DNA of 64,000 bases, taken from Balaenoptera acutorostrata. Lineage: Eukaryota > Chordata > Mammalia > Artiodactyla > Balaenopteridae. Below, one piece after another: positions 54,101-64,000 of this stretch. The notes beneath the pieces were generated by a model that did not search any database, was not told the origin of the DNA, and saw only the letters and a list, made by a program, of their open reading frames with translations. Location: positions 50,816,374-50,880,373 of the forward strand of contig NC_080082.1 in NCBI RefSeq assembly GCF_949987535.1. The letters are read 5' to 3'. Made by a program: the position numbers and the translations under genes. Each line of letters starts with the position of its first letter. Position 1 is the first letter of the stretch.

Positions 54101-54791
54101 GTCCATTTTATTGGCATAGAGTTGCTTGTAGTAATCGCTCATGATCTTTTGTATTTCTGCAGTGTCAGTGGTTACTTCTCCTTTTTCATTTCTAATTCTA
54201 TTGATTTGAGTCTTCTCCCTTTTTCTCTTGATGAGTCTGGCTAATGGTTTATCAATTTTGTTTATCTTCTCAAAGAACCAGCTTTTAGTTTCATTGATTT
54301 TTGCTATTGTTTCCTTCATTTCTTTTTCATTTATTTCTGACCTGATCTTTATGATTTCTTTCCTTCTGCTAGCTTTGGGGTTTTTTTGTTCTTCTTTCTC
54401 TAATTTCTTTAGGTGCAAGGTTAGGTTGTTTATTCGAGATGTTTCCTGTTTCTTGAGGTAGGCTTGTATTGCTATAAACTTCCCTCTTAGCACTGCTTTT
54501 GCTGCGTCCCATAGGTTTTGGTTCGTCGTGTCTCCATTGTCATTTGTTTCTAGGTATTTTTTGATTTCCCCTTTGATTTTTCAGTGATCACTTCGTTATT
54601 AAGTAGTATATTGTGCAGCCTCCATGTGTTTGTATTTTTTACACATCTTTTCCTGTAATTGATATCTAGTCTCATAGCGCTGTGGTCGGAAAAGATACTT
54701 GATACGATTTCAATTTTCTTAAATTTACCAAGGCTTGATTTGTGACCCAAGATATGATCTATCCTGGAGAATGTTCCATGAGCACTTGAGA
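51182..54791 (-). mobile_element. Young antisense L1, 3.6 kb, 5'-truncated
   Basis: Inserted in the outer L1 with a duplication of accacatctt (51172-51181 and 54792-54801). On the minus strand it starts inside the endonuclease domain (54550-54791), continues with reverse transcriptase and the Cys-rich C-terminus, and ends with a 3' UTR at 51182-51550. No ORF1 or 5' UTR. The open ORF2 suggests a recent insertion. Confidence 0.9.
51551..54576 (-). pseudogene. L1 ORF2 fragment, about 1000 open codons
   Basis: Remnant of the L1 enzyme that nicks DNA and copies L1 RNA at the target. Numbering from the GTG at 54493 (980 residues): a coiled start, the RT domain from about residue 175 (NKSPGPDGF), AFDKI at 311-315, QGCPLSPL at 366-373, the catalytic F-V-D-D at 407-410, and the C-terminal Cys motif C837-X3-C-X7-H-X4-C854. 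The C-terminus (LTHIYGI) is complete. A one-base loss in an A-run at 54577-54581 puts the remaining endonuclease part (54550-54791) in another frame, and the N-terminal endonuclease is missing. Not autonomous. FVDD replaces the usual FADD through one base change (codon gta at 53270-53272). Confidence 0.9.
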
Positions 54792-54839
54792 ACCACATCT
54801 TCTTTATCCAGTCATCTGTCGATAGATCAGTATATGTTT

Positions 54840-55245
54840 ATTGAATACCTGTTGCATGCCCAGCACTACAGTCAACACTGAGGTTACAGCAGTGAATAGA
54901 ATGTGCAGACTCTCTATTTCCAGAGTTTACCCTCTGGTGCATGGAGAGATACACAAATAAATGAATATATAATATATAATGGTAAGTGCTGAAAAGAAAA
55001 ACAAAGTGGAGAAAGGGGATGGGGTGCTATTTTATGTGATATGGTACAAGAAACTTTTTCTAATAAGATGACATTGGGACAGAGACCTGAAGAAGTATAG
55101 CTGTAAATCATTGTATATGATTACTGGGAGGAAGAACATTCCAGAGAGAGGAAGTCAAACATTCAAGGGCCTGAGGCAGGTATGCATTGGCTCTGTGTGA
55201 GGAGCAGCCAGGAGGCCAGTGCTTCATCTATCCCAGTTGTTATTA
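54840..55245 (+). mobile_element. Ancient repeat (MIR/L2 age, family unassigned)
   Basis: tttattgaatacctgttgca, gaggttacagcagtgaatag, gggacagagacctgaagaag, aagaacattccagagagagg and gggcctgaggcaggtatg form a known ancient mammalian repeat plan, shared with 20.63-20.96 kb. The outer L1 inserted close to its start. Confidence 0.55.
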
Positions 55246-56000
55246 TTAAAGTATTTTCAAATCCAAGACTTCATGTCATTTCACCCTTGCATAACCTCAA
55301 TATGTAATTCTAAAAAATATGGGAATTTTCTCCCTTATATAACTTTAATGCTTTATCATCCCTAATAACTTTTACACTGATTTTTTGGTACACTGGATTG
55401 TTTTAGTGTCATTCTACTGAGTACTAGTGAGAGTGAACATTTTCACCTTAATGGTGCTACTGTTTTTAACTTGTTTGCTACTATATTTTACACTTTTTAT
55501 CTATTACTGTCCTAATTTTTTTCAGTCAATTTTTATGGACTTCATGAAATAAAAACATTATATACCCATTTGCACAGGGTGCTTTTTACTTTTTAAATTT
55601 TAATTTGGATTGGCATCTTTAAGTGTATGCTTTAATGTGTCTGTAGTCAGCTCTTTTGTGGTTATTACAATTTCTAATTTTAGAAAATTAACTGACTTCT
55701 ACAAACTTCATAGATATTTTGTTCTTTTTAAAACATTTTTCTACTATTTTCAATAGCATTTAAATCCATTTTAAAGTTCTTTTACAATAAACTGTAAATT
55801 GAGAGTCCAAATCAATCCCCCCTCCCATGCCCGCATACCTTATTTTAGCACCATTTACTGAACAGCTGCTTAATATCATCATTGTTTTATCTGCCTGTTC
55901 AGTTACAAGTTCTGATTTATGTTAGTTCGTATTTCAGGGCCTCTTTTTCTATTTCTTTTATCCATCTATCCACTTGTACCGGCAGAGATAGACAGGCCCA
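55246..56000. other. Intronic, no gene seen
   Basis: AT-rich. Possible old antisense LINE traces but no defined element. Confidence 0.4.
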
Positions 56001-58242
56001 GGAGACAGTTTAATATATTTTAATTCTTTTTATTGGAAATTATCTCAAGTACAGAAAAGTAACAAACTATAGGTAGATATTCAAACAGTTATAGAATGAA
56101 TTCTCATGGAACCATCACCCAGGTCAAGAACTACAACACTATCAGCACAGATCTCTCTTTGTCCATAGTATCTTTGTGTCCCTTTATACTTTTACCACCT
56201 AAGAGAGCCACCCAGTTTTTTATAGTCAGAGTTGATTCATTCGATTACATGAATATACCACAGTTTATTTTTCAGTTCTACTTTTCATAGGCAGTTAGGT
56301 TGTTTCCAGTTTTTGACAGTTATAAATCACTACTATGAACATTTTCTATGTTATTTGAATAGGATAGAAATGAATGGATCATAAGACATCATATCTTTAG
56401 CTGTCCATTTTTCAACTTTTCTTTAATGCGTATACTAGTTTACAATCCCACCAGCAGTATATAGGAGCTCCCATTGTTGCACATGCTTCCTAATGTATGG
56501 TATTGTCAAACTTAGATTTTTACCAATTGCTGAGCATGTAGTGATACTTCAGTGTGGTTTTATTTTTATTTATTTATTTATGTTGGGTCTTCGTTTCTGT
56601 GCGAGGGCTTTCTCCAGTTGCGGCAAGTGGGGGCCACTCTTCATCGCGATGCGTGGGCCTCTCACTATCACGGCCTCTTGTTGCGGAGCGCAGGCTCCAG
56701 ACGCGCAGGCTCAGTAATTGTAGCCCACGGGCCCAGCCGCTCCGCGGCATGTGGGATCTTCCCAGACCAGGGCTCGAACCCGTGTCACCTGCACTGGCAG
56801 GCAGACTCTCAACCACTGCACCACCAGGGAAGCCCCTTCAGTGTGGTTTTAATTTGCATTTCCCTTTTTACTGATGAGCTTGAACACATTTTCATATCAT
56901 TATCGTCTTTTGAAATTCTTTAGTCAATTGCCTGTTCGTCTTTTTTACCTGTTTTTCTGTTGTATTGCCTGTATTTTTCTTAATGATGTGTAAGAGTTCT
57001 TTATATATTTTGCTTATGAGTATATTCCATGTTCTAAAAATTGCTGATATCTTCTTCCACTCTGAATTGTCCTTTAGCTCTCTTTATGGTTTCTTTTTGT
57101 GAACAGAAGTTCTTCATTTTGGTCAAATTTATCAATCTTTCCTTTTGTACGTCACACTTATTAGGACTTATGTAAGAAATTCTTCCTTGGCCTATTTTTG
57201 AATCTTATATAAACAGATCATGCTATCTGTACTTTTTGTCCTGTTTAAGAAACCTTTGCTTACCATAAGACCATAAAGATATTCTCCAATGTTTTCTTCT
57301 CAACATATGATTGTTGTTCCTTTATAAACTTTTCTTCTAAGGGGCTAAATTTTTACTGTAATATTCAGGTGTGGTTACCTTTATTCCGCCATATTTTGCT
57401 TCTGGTTGTATTTTTAAATCTGAGGAGTTATATCTTTTTCTTGTGATAGGAAATCCTTGCCAGTCATCTCTTCAAACATTACCTTGCTACCATTTCCTCT
57501 TTTCTCTCTTAAGCTCCTATTAAACAGACATTAGAACATCTGGATCACCTCCAATGGCTTAAACTCTTCATCTCTTTTTCCATTTATACTGCCTTTACGT
57601 AGAATTCCTTCCGTCGATTTGTATTGATTCACTAATATATTCTTCAGTTATGTATGACCTTTTGGCTCTTCAGCTTATCCACTAAGTTTTTTATTTTTTA
57701 AATTAGTATAGTTATTTATAAAATATAGTACATGCACAATAGGATATATGTAACAATTAACATAAAATTATAAGAGAATAACATATAAATCTCTAGATTT
57801 GCATATATAAGAGATTTACTAGGAAATACACCTAGGAATATAATTGCTGGGTCTTGGCATACATTTTTTCCCCCCACCTTTAAAGAGTGATTTTTATTAA
57901 ACTTTTAAAAATCTGCTTTAAAAAATCAGTTAACCTGTTGGATCCTGATATCTCCAGATAGTCACTTCAAGTCTCCATTCCACTTAGCTTGTATAGACAT
58001 ATAGCCAAAAAAGAGGGTAAAGGCTTCTGGGGCTTTGTCTGAGAATTTAGTGGACATTAAAACACACCAGACAGGCTGTGTGGCCCAGTTGACTTTAAAT
58101 AGGCATACTTTCTTATTCAGCTTTACCAGGTAATACCAAACTGTTTTCCAAGTGTCTGTATCACCATCTTTCCCTGTAATTGATATTGTAAGATTTTTTT
58201 CATTTTTTAACAATCTGATTGGTGAGTATAAAATCTCATTTT
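56001..58242 (-). mobile_element. Old antisense L1, several fragments
   Basis: Antisense 3' UTR (56.0-56.3 kb: catggaaccatcacccaggt), late ORF2 (56.4-57.2 kb: ggtcaaatttatcaatcttt) and weaker parts to 58.24 kb. A SINE interrupts it at 56563. Confidence 0.6.
56563..56836 (-). mobile_element. CHR-type SINE, full length
   Basis: Exact 15-bp duplication ttcagtgtggtttta at 56548-56562 and 56837-56851. Confidence 0.95.
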
Positions 58243-58282
58243 GGGGCTTCCCTGGTGGCACAGTGGTTAAGAATCTGCCTGC

Positions 58283-58480
58283 CGCAGCCGCATAGCACAG
58301 GGAGATCAGCTCAGTGCTCTGTGACCACCTAGAGGGGTGGGATAGGGAGGGTGGGAGGGAGACGCAAGAGGGAGTGGCTATGGGGATATGTGTATATGTA
58401 GAGCTGATTCACTTTGTTATACAGCAGAAACTAACACACCATTGTAAAGCAATTATACTCCAATAAAGATGTAAGACAAA
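58283..58480 (+). mobile_element. L1 3' end inside SINE A
   Basis: gcagccgcatagcacaggga to ctccaataaagatgtaagac, the young-type L1 3' terminus, followed by a duplicate of the target (agcatccgcctgct at about 58484). Confidence 0.88.
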
Positions 58481-58497
58481 AAGCATCCGCCTGCTGG

Positions 58498-58771
58498 GAC
58501 TTCCCTGGTAGCACAGTGGTTAAGAATCCGCCTGCCAATGCAGGGGACACGGGTTCGATCCCTGGTCTGGGAAGATCCCACATGCCGCGGAGCAACTAAG
58601 CCCATGTGCCACAACTACTGAGTCTGTGTGCCACAACTGCTGAAGCCCGCACACCTAGAGCCCATGCTCTGCAACAAGAGAAGCCACCACAATGAGAAAC
58701 CCGTGCACAGCAATGAAGGCACAACGTAGCCATAAATAAATAGAATAGAGTAGAATAGAATAGAATAGAAT
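58498..58771 (+). mobile_element. CHR-type SINE B with (tagaa)n tail
   Basis: Begins ggacttccctggtagcacag and ends in a tail that has become a (tagaa)n microsatellite at about 58740-58771. It sits right behind the L1 end, at the same target site in SINE A. Confidence 0.9.
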
Positions 58772-59036
58772 AGAATCTGCCTGCCAATGCAGGGGACACG
58801 GGTTCGAGCCCTGGTCCGGGAACATCCCACGTGCTGCAGAGCAACTAAGACCGTGCACCACAACTACCGAGCCTGTGCTCTAGAGCCCACATGCCACAAC
58901 TACTAAGGCCCACGCGCCTAGAGCTCGTGCTCCGCAACAAGAAAAGCCACCGCAATGAGAAGCCCGTGCACCGCAATGAAGAGTAGTCCCCGCTTGCCAC
59001 ACACAGCAATGAAGACCCAATGCAGCCAAAAAAAAA

Positions 59037-60349
59037 GTCTTATTTCATTGTTTTAAATTGAGTTTTCCTGGTTACTGTTGAAGATGATTATCTTTCCACA
59101 TGTTTGGCCAATAGTGTTTCTTCTGTGTAATGCCATTTTTTTTTAAAACTGCTATCCCTCCCTTCTCTTAATTGCAGTAGCTGCAGTGCAGCTATGCTCC
59201 ACTTCATCTGATTTGATAATCTGCACTTTTTTTTTTAAGATTTATTTATTATTTATTTTTGGCTGTGTCGGGTCTTAGGTGCGGCACACCGGATCCTCGT
59301 TGAGGCATTCAGGATCCTCCACTGTGGTGCACAGGCTCCTCACTGTGGCATGCATGCCTTTCTCCCGTTGTGGTGTGCAGGCCCTCTCCTCTCTAGTTGT
59401 GGCATGCAGGCTCCAGGGCGCATGGGCTCTGCAGTTGTGGCACACGAGCTCAGCAGTTGTGGCACGTGAGCTCAGCGGTTGTGGCGTGTGGGCCCAGCTG
59501 CCCCGTGGCATGTGGGGTCCCAGTTCCCCAACCAGGGGTCAAACCCACATCCCCTGCACTGTAAGATGGATTCTCTACGACTGGACCACCACAGAAGTCC
59601 CTATAATGCCATTTTGATCATTTTTTTATTAGACTATTTGTCTTTTTCCTAAAATTTATAGGAATTCCTTATATATTTTCTAGGTACTAATTTTTGGTCA
59701 GTAGCATGTTTTATAGACATCTTTTCCTGTTGTAGCTTATTTATTCATTTTCTTTATGATCTTTTGATGAACAGTAATTCTTTGTGTTATTATGGTTACA
59801 TTATATATTTAATAGTTAAATTATATATAATTATATAATTTTATATAATTATACATAATTATAATTATATAAGTTTATTAAAAAATTCTACTTTTTTCCT
59901 TCATAGGCTTCACACTTTTGGGGTCATAAGAAACCTTTTCCTAGCCCCATTTTCTCCTGTTTTTTCTTCCAAGAATGTTTATGGTTTTACTTTCTTATTA
60001 AAGCCCTGTTAATGTAACTGGAGTTGATTTTCACAAATGGCATGAGATCAGTTATAATTTTTTCCCCGTAGAGAAAACAAATTATTTTTGCCCCACTGAA
60101 TGAAGAGTCCATTTGTTTTCCACTGATCCACAGTCACATATTAAAACTCCATGTATACATAGGTCACTCTTATTCTATTGGCCTTTTTATCTATACCTGT
60201 CCTAATTACTCTTGCTTTTATCAAAAGTCCTGATCTCTGATGGGACAGGTCCCTCCACCTTTTTCTTCAGAAGTATTTGGTTATACTTGTCTTTTTGGTC
60301 TTTCATATAAATTTTAAAATTACATTAAGTAAAATTTCATTTATGTTGT
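59037..60349 (-). mobile_element. Old antisense L1, split by a SINE
   Basis: gtttggccaatagtgtttct before and attagactatttgtcttttt after the SINE belong to one antisense L1. Later parts to 60.35 kb (ggttatacttgtctttttgg) are diverged L1 too. An AT microsatellite-like stretch lies at 59.82-59.88 kb. Confidence 0.55.
59140..59603 (-). mobile_element. CHR-type SINE, variant, with extra 3' sequence
   Basis: The minus strand starts gggacttctgtggtggtcca near 59601 and has a body unlike the main subfamily. After its A-tail (59228) come about 80 bp that are not SINE (gtgcagattatcaaatcaga ... gggatagcagtttt) and a second A-run. The 12-bp duplication taatgccatttt at 59128-59139 and 59604-59615 encloses everything. 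Confidence 0.82.
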
Positions 60350-60687
60350 TTTTTGTCAACATCCATTCATGATAAAAACTCTGAACAAAGGGGGAACATA
60401 TCTCAACATACTAAAGGCCATTTGTGACAAGCCCACAGCTAACATCATACTCAGTGGTAAAAAATTGAAAGCTTTTCCTTTAAGATCAGGAACGAGACAC
60501 GGATCCCCACTCTCACCACTTTTATTCAACATAGTACCGGAAGTCTAAGCCAGAGCAACTACGGAAGAAAAAGAAATATAAGTCATCCAAATCAGAAAAG
60601 AAGAAGTAAAACTGTCACTATTTGCAGATAACATGATATTATATATAGAAAATCCCAAAGACTCCACAAAAAAATGTTAGAATTATT

Positions 60688-61685
60688 TATTTATTTTTAT
60701 TGAAGTATAGTTGATTTACAATGTGTTAATTTCTGCTGTACAGCAAAGTGGTTCAGTTATACATATATACATTTTTTTAAAGCACTATTCTTAATGTTTT
60801 CTTTTTTAATATTTTATTTATTTTGTTTGGCTGCATTGGGTCTTCATTGCTGTGCACGGGCTTTCTCTAATTGCGGCGAGTGGGGGTTACTCTTCGTTGC
60901 GGTGTGCGGGCTTCTCATTGCAGTGGCTTCTCTTGTTGCAGAGCACAGGCTCTAGGCACGTGGGCTTCAGTAGTTGTGGCACACGGGCTCAGCAGTTGTG
61001 GCTCGCAGGCTTAGTTGCTCCGTGGCATGTGGGATCTTCCCGGACCAGGGCTCAAACCCGTGTCCCCTGCATTGGCAGGTAGATTCTTAACCACTGTGCA
61101 ACCAGGGAAGTCCTATATATACATTTTTTTACTACTCTTTTCCATTATGGTTTATCATAGGATACTGAATATAGTTCTCTGTGCTATACAGCAGGACCTT
61201 GTTGTTTATCCATTCCATATACAATAGGTTACATCTGCTAACCCCAACCTCCCACTCCATCCCTTCCCAAATCCTCTCCCCCTTGGCAACCACAAGTCTG
61301 TTCTCTATGTCCATGAGTGTGTTTCTGTTTCATAGATAGGTTTATTTGTGTCATATTTTAGATTCCACATATAAGTGATATCATGTGGTATTTGTCTTTC
61401 CTTTTCTGATTTCGCTTAGTATGATAATCTCTAGTGGCACCTATGTTGCTGCAAATGGCATTATTTCATTCTTTTTTATGGCTGAGTAGTATTCCATTGT
61501 ATATATTTACCACATCTTCTTTATCTGTTCCTCTGTCGATGGAAATTTAGATTGTTTCCATGTCTTGGCTGTTGTGAATAGTGCTGCTGTGAACACAGAG
61601 GTGCATGTATCATTTTGGATTAGAGTTTTGTCTAATCCAAATGCTCAGGAGCGGGATTGCTGGATCATATGGTAATTCTGTTTTT
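60688..61685 (-). mobile_element. Antisense L1 3' part inside the sense L1
   Basis: Minus-strand L1 3' UTR and last ORF2 segment, ending at ggtaattctgttttt. Flanked by atgttagaatt (left) and ctgttagaatt (right) as a diverged duplication. A SINE is nested in it. Confidence 0.85.
60780..61115 (-). mobile_element. CHR-type SINE with short 3' extension
   Basis: Exact 16-bp duplication tatatacattttttta at 60764-60779 and 61116-61131. Beyond the taaa tail about 30 bp (gaaaacattaagaatagtgc on the minus strand) and another A-run are included in the insertion. Confidence 0.9.
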
Positions 61686-62660
61686 AGAAAAACTGTTAGA
61701 ATTAATAAATGAATTTAGTAAAGTTGCAGGATACAAAATCCACATACAAAAATCAGTTGCATGTCTGTAGACTAGTAATGAACACTCAGAAAGAGAAATT
61801 AAGAAAAAAATCTCATTTACAAGTGCATCAAAAAAAAAAAAAAAAGAATAAAATACCTAGAAATAAATTTAACTAAGGAGGTGAAAAGACCTGTACATTG
61901 AAAACTATAAGACACTGATAAAAGAAATTGAAGAAGTCACAAATAAATGGAAAGCTATTCCATTTTCATGGATTGGAAAGATTAATATTGTTAAAATGTT
62001 CATACAACCCAAAGTAGTCTACAGATTCAGTGCACTCCCTATCAAAATTCCAAGGCATCTTTCAGAGAAATAGAACAAACAATTCTAAAATTTGTATGAA
62101 ACCTACAAAAGACCCTAAATTGTCAAAGTAATCTTGAGAAAGAAGAACAAAGCTGGAGGCATCATGCCTCTTGATTTCAAACTAGATTACAAAGCTGTAG
62201 TAAAAATAGTATGGTATTGGCATAAAAACAAACACATAGGTCAATGGAAGAAAAGAGCCAAGAAATAAACCCACATATATATGGTCAGTTAAAATGAAAA
62301 AGCCAAGAATATACAATGGGAAAAGGACAGTCTCTTCAATAAGTGGTGTTGGATATACTGGACCACTGTCTGACACCTTACACAAAAATCAACTCAGTAT
62401 GGATTAAAGACTTGAATACAAGACCTGAAACCATGAAACTCCTAGAAGAAAACACAGAGGGTAAGCTCCTTGACATTAGTCTTGTATTTTTTTGGATATG
62501 ACACCAAAGCAAAGGCAACAAAAGCAAAAATTAACAAATGGGATGACATCCAACTAAAAATCTGCACAGAAAAGGAAACCATAAGTGAAAAAGGCAGCCT
62601 ACTGAATGAGAGAAAATATTTGCAAATCATATATCTAATAAGGAGTTAATATCCGTTTTA

Positions 62661-62690
62661 TACACACATACACACACACACACACACACA
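62661..62690. repeat. (CA)n microsatellite
   Basis: About 15 CA units with one interruption (cata), inside the old L1. Confidence 0.9.
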
Positions 62691-62719
62691 GAACCCATAC
62701 AACTCAATAGCAAAAAAAA

Positions 62720-63200
62720 AAAATACAATTTAACGAAAATGTAAAAAGAAACAAATGGAAATTTTAGAACTGAAAAATACAATGGCCAAAAATTTTTAAA
62801 CTCACTGGATAGGCTCAATAGGAGAATGGAGAGAACAGAGGGAAATTAGTGAACTAGAAGGTAGATCAAGAGAAATTAGCCAATATGAGTAACAGAAAAA
62901 AGATTGAAAAAAAGAGTGACTCAGGGACATGTGGGACAACAACAAAGGTTTCATATTTATGTCACTGAAGTCCCAAAAGGACCATAGTAAATGAAAGAAC
63001 CATAGAAAAATAATGTGTTACTTGTAGGGAAACAAAGATTTGAATGACTAGATTTATCTTCATAAACCATGGAGGTCAGCAAAAAGTGGAACAATATTTT
63101 ATTTGCTAAAGGACTGTCAACCCAGAATTCCATAGCCTGCAAAAACTCTTCAGAAATGAAAGTAAAATTTAAAAAGGCAATATTGCAAATGTACATGGCA
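62720..63200 (+). mobile_element. Old sense L1, region before ORF2
   Basis: gaaattttagaactgaaaaa, cactggataggctcaatagg and cagggacatgtgggacaaca match the L1M region around ORF1, like 14.0-14.3 kb. It is a different fragment from the L1 just before it, since the order is reversed. Confidence 0.6.
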
Positions 63201-63581
63201 ACTGAAACTCTGGTCTGAGCATCCATGTGGGGCTAGGAAATAGTGGGGACAGTGGGTAATGAGAGAGAGTCTGTACCCTGTCTCAAAGGAGTAAGCACTT
63301 GTTAAGTCTAGGAGACAGCTGTCATGAGAATACAGGCCTAGTGCTGCCGCATAATCTGGTCCTTCAAGGAAAGGCAGAAATCCAGATTTCTGTATTAAAT
63401 CTCCTGATATGTCAACACTGGTAACTAATTCAAAACTTTAGAGAACTATTGGGGCAACACCAAACACAAACGTGTGAATAGGATACAACTTGATTCATTG
63501 GGTTTCTACTTATATAGAGTTATCTTTTTCTTTGAACCTCAGAAATTCTACCAAGGTATATCTAGTTAAAACTCTTTCCTT
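63201..63581. other. Intronic, no gene seen
   Basis: Possible further L1M sequence; nothing definite. Confidence 0.35.
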
Positions 63582-63891
63582 GGGACTTGCCTGGTGGCAC
63601 AGTGGTTAAGACTCTGCGCTCCCAATGCAGGGGGCCCGGGTTCGATCACTGGTCCAGGAACTAGATCCCATATGCATGCCGCAACTAAGAGTTCGCATGC
63701 TACAAATGAGGAGCTGGCGAGCCACAATTAAGGAGCCTAGAGCTGCAACTAAGGAGCCCATGTGTCACAACTAAGAAGCTGGTGAGCTGCAACTAAGGTG
63801 CCCACGAGCCACAACTAAGGAGTCTGCCTGCCGCAGCTAAGACCCGACACATCCAAATAAATAAATAAATAAATTTAAAAGAACAAAAACA
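63582..63891 (+). mobile_element. CHR-type SINE, variant subfamily
   Basis: Head gggacttgcctggtggcaca and a body of repeated caactaaggagcc units, the same subfamily as 13350-13561. Imperfect duplications aactctttcctt and aagtctttcctc. The last 109 bp of the window show nothing. Confidence 0.88.
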
Positions 63892-64000
63892 AAGTCTTTC
63901 CTCATAAATTCTGCTCAGCACAGAAAGGAACCATCTGATTACTAAGAGCTTTCTTTGACTCTGGGAATTTGTCTTATTGTTGGTTTTGCATCATCACCGT

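Larger units (their letters stand above)
50678..54826 (-). mobile_element. Antisense L1 (outer copy), split by a younger L1
   Basis: Parts at 50678-51181 and 54792-54826 form one 5'-truncated L1: its minus-strand 3' end and last ORF2 segment up to cgacagatgac. The exact 13-bp duplication tcagtatatgttt at 50665-50677 and 54827-54839 bounds the whole. Confidence 0.88.
58243..59036 (+). mobile_element. CHR-type SINE A, split by two later insertions
   Basis: The head is 58243-58282 (ggggcttccctggtggcaca ... ctgcctgcc) and the body resumes at about 58772 (agaatctgcctgccaatgca) to the A-tail at 59036. Between them lie an L1 3' end and a second SINE. Together the two parts make one full-length copy. 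Confidence 0.88.
60350..62700 (+). mobile_element. Old sense L1 ORF2, split by an antisense L1
   Basis: 60350-60687 (catccattcatgataaaaac ... cactatttgcagataacatg) continues at about 61686 (actgttagaattaataaatg) and runs through late ORF2 to 62.65 kb. Frames are broken. Confidence 0.8.

Overview
The window is mammalian nuclear DNA, most likely from a cetacean. Three things point there. At least 21 copies belong to the long tRNA-derived CHR-type SINE (head ggggcttccctggtggcgca, B-box-like ggttcgagccc, taaa-rich tail), typical of whales and hippos. L1 3' ends are of the cetartiodactyl type. I saw no BovB or short Bov-tA elements, which argues against a ruminant. Genes have introns, splice signals and a CpG-island promoter.

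Two C2H2 zinc-finger genes lie on the + strand, one behind the other. (1) The terminal exon of a ZNF260 orthologue carries its complete intronless coding region at 6251-7489: 412 codons, 14 finger units (13 intact) and no KRAB box. Its 5' non-coding exons should lie to the left of the window. (2) The first part of a KRAB zinc-finger gene, best matched to ZNF566, starts at a CpG island (about 36.1-36.8 kb). Its exons are a non-coding exon 1 ending at 36773, a tiny start-codon exon ending at 46061 (Met-Ala-Gln), a 127-bp KRAB-A exon at 49264-49390 and a 96-bp KRAB-B exon at 49655-49750. Its finger exon lies to the right, beyond the window. The order ZNF260 then ZNF566 on one strand is what I remember of the human chr19q13 cluster. 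Such proteins normally bind DNA through the finger array, and KRAB recruits TRIM28 to silence chromatin, often at transposons.

Most of the rest is transposon sediment. 0-5.8 kb: probable ZNF260 intron with SINEs and old antisense L1. 8.7-36.1 kb: intergenic, with layered sense L1s, an MLT1-type LTR, an L2, a twin-primed L1 broken by a MER2-type DNA transposon, and poorly classifiable blocks at 10.6-11.2 and 23.6-26.3 kb. 36.8-49.3 kb: ZNF566 introns, mostly antisense L1. 49.8-64 kb: intron before the finger exon. It holds a young antisense L1 with about 1000 open ORF2 codons, inserted inside another L1 that itself split an ancient repeat, and a dense cluster of nested SINEs and L1s at 58.2-61.7 kb.

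I found no wholly new gene system. The most informative observations are SINE copies carrying non-SINE 3' sequence inside their target-site duplications (3' transduction), a SINE hit at nearly the same point by two later insertions, finger fossils on both sides of the ZNF260 reading frame, a four-finger block duplication inside it, and a promoter with two ZNF143-like sites plus a YY1-like site. Repeat family names come from memory of consensus sequences, not from a database search.
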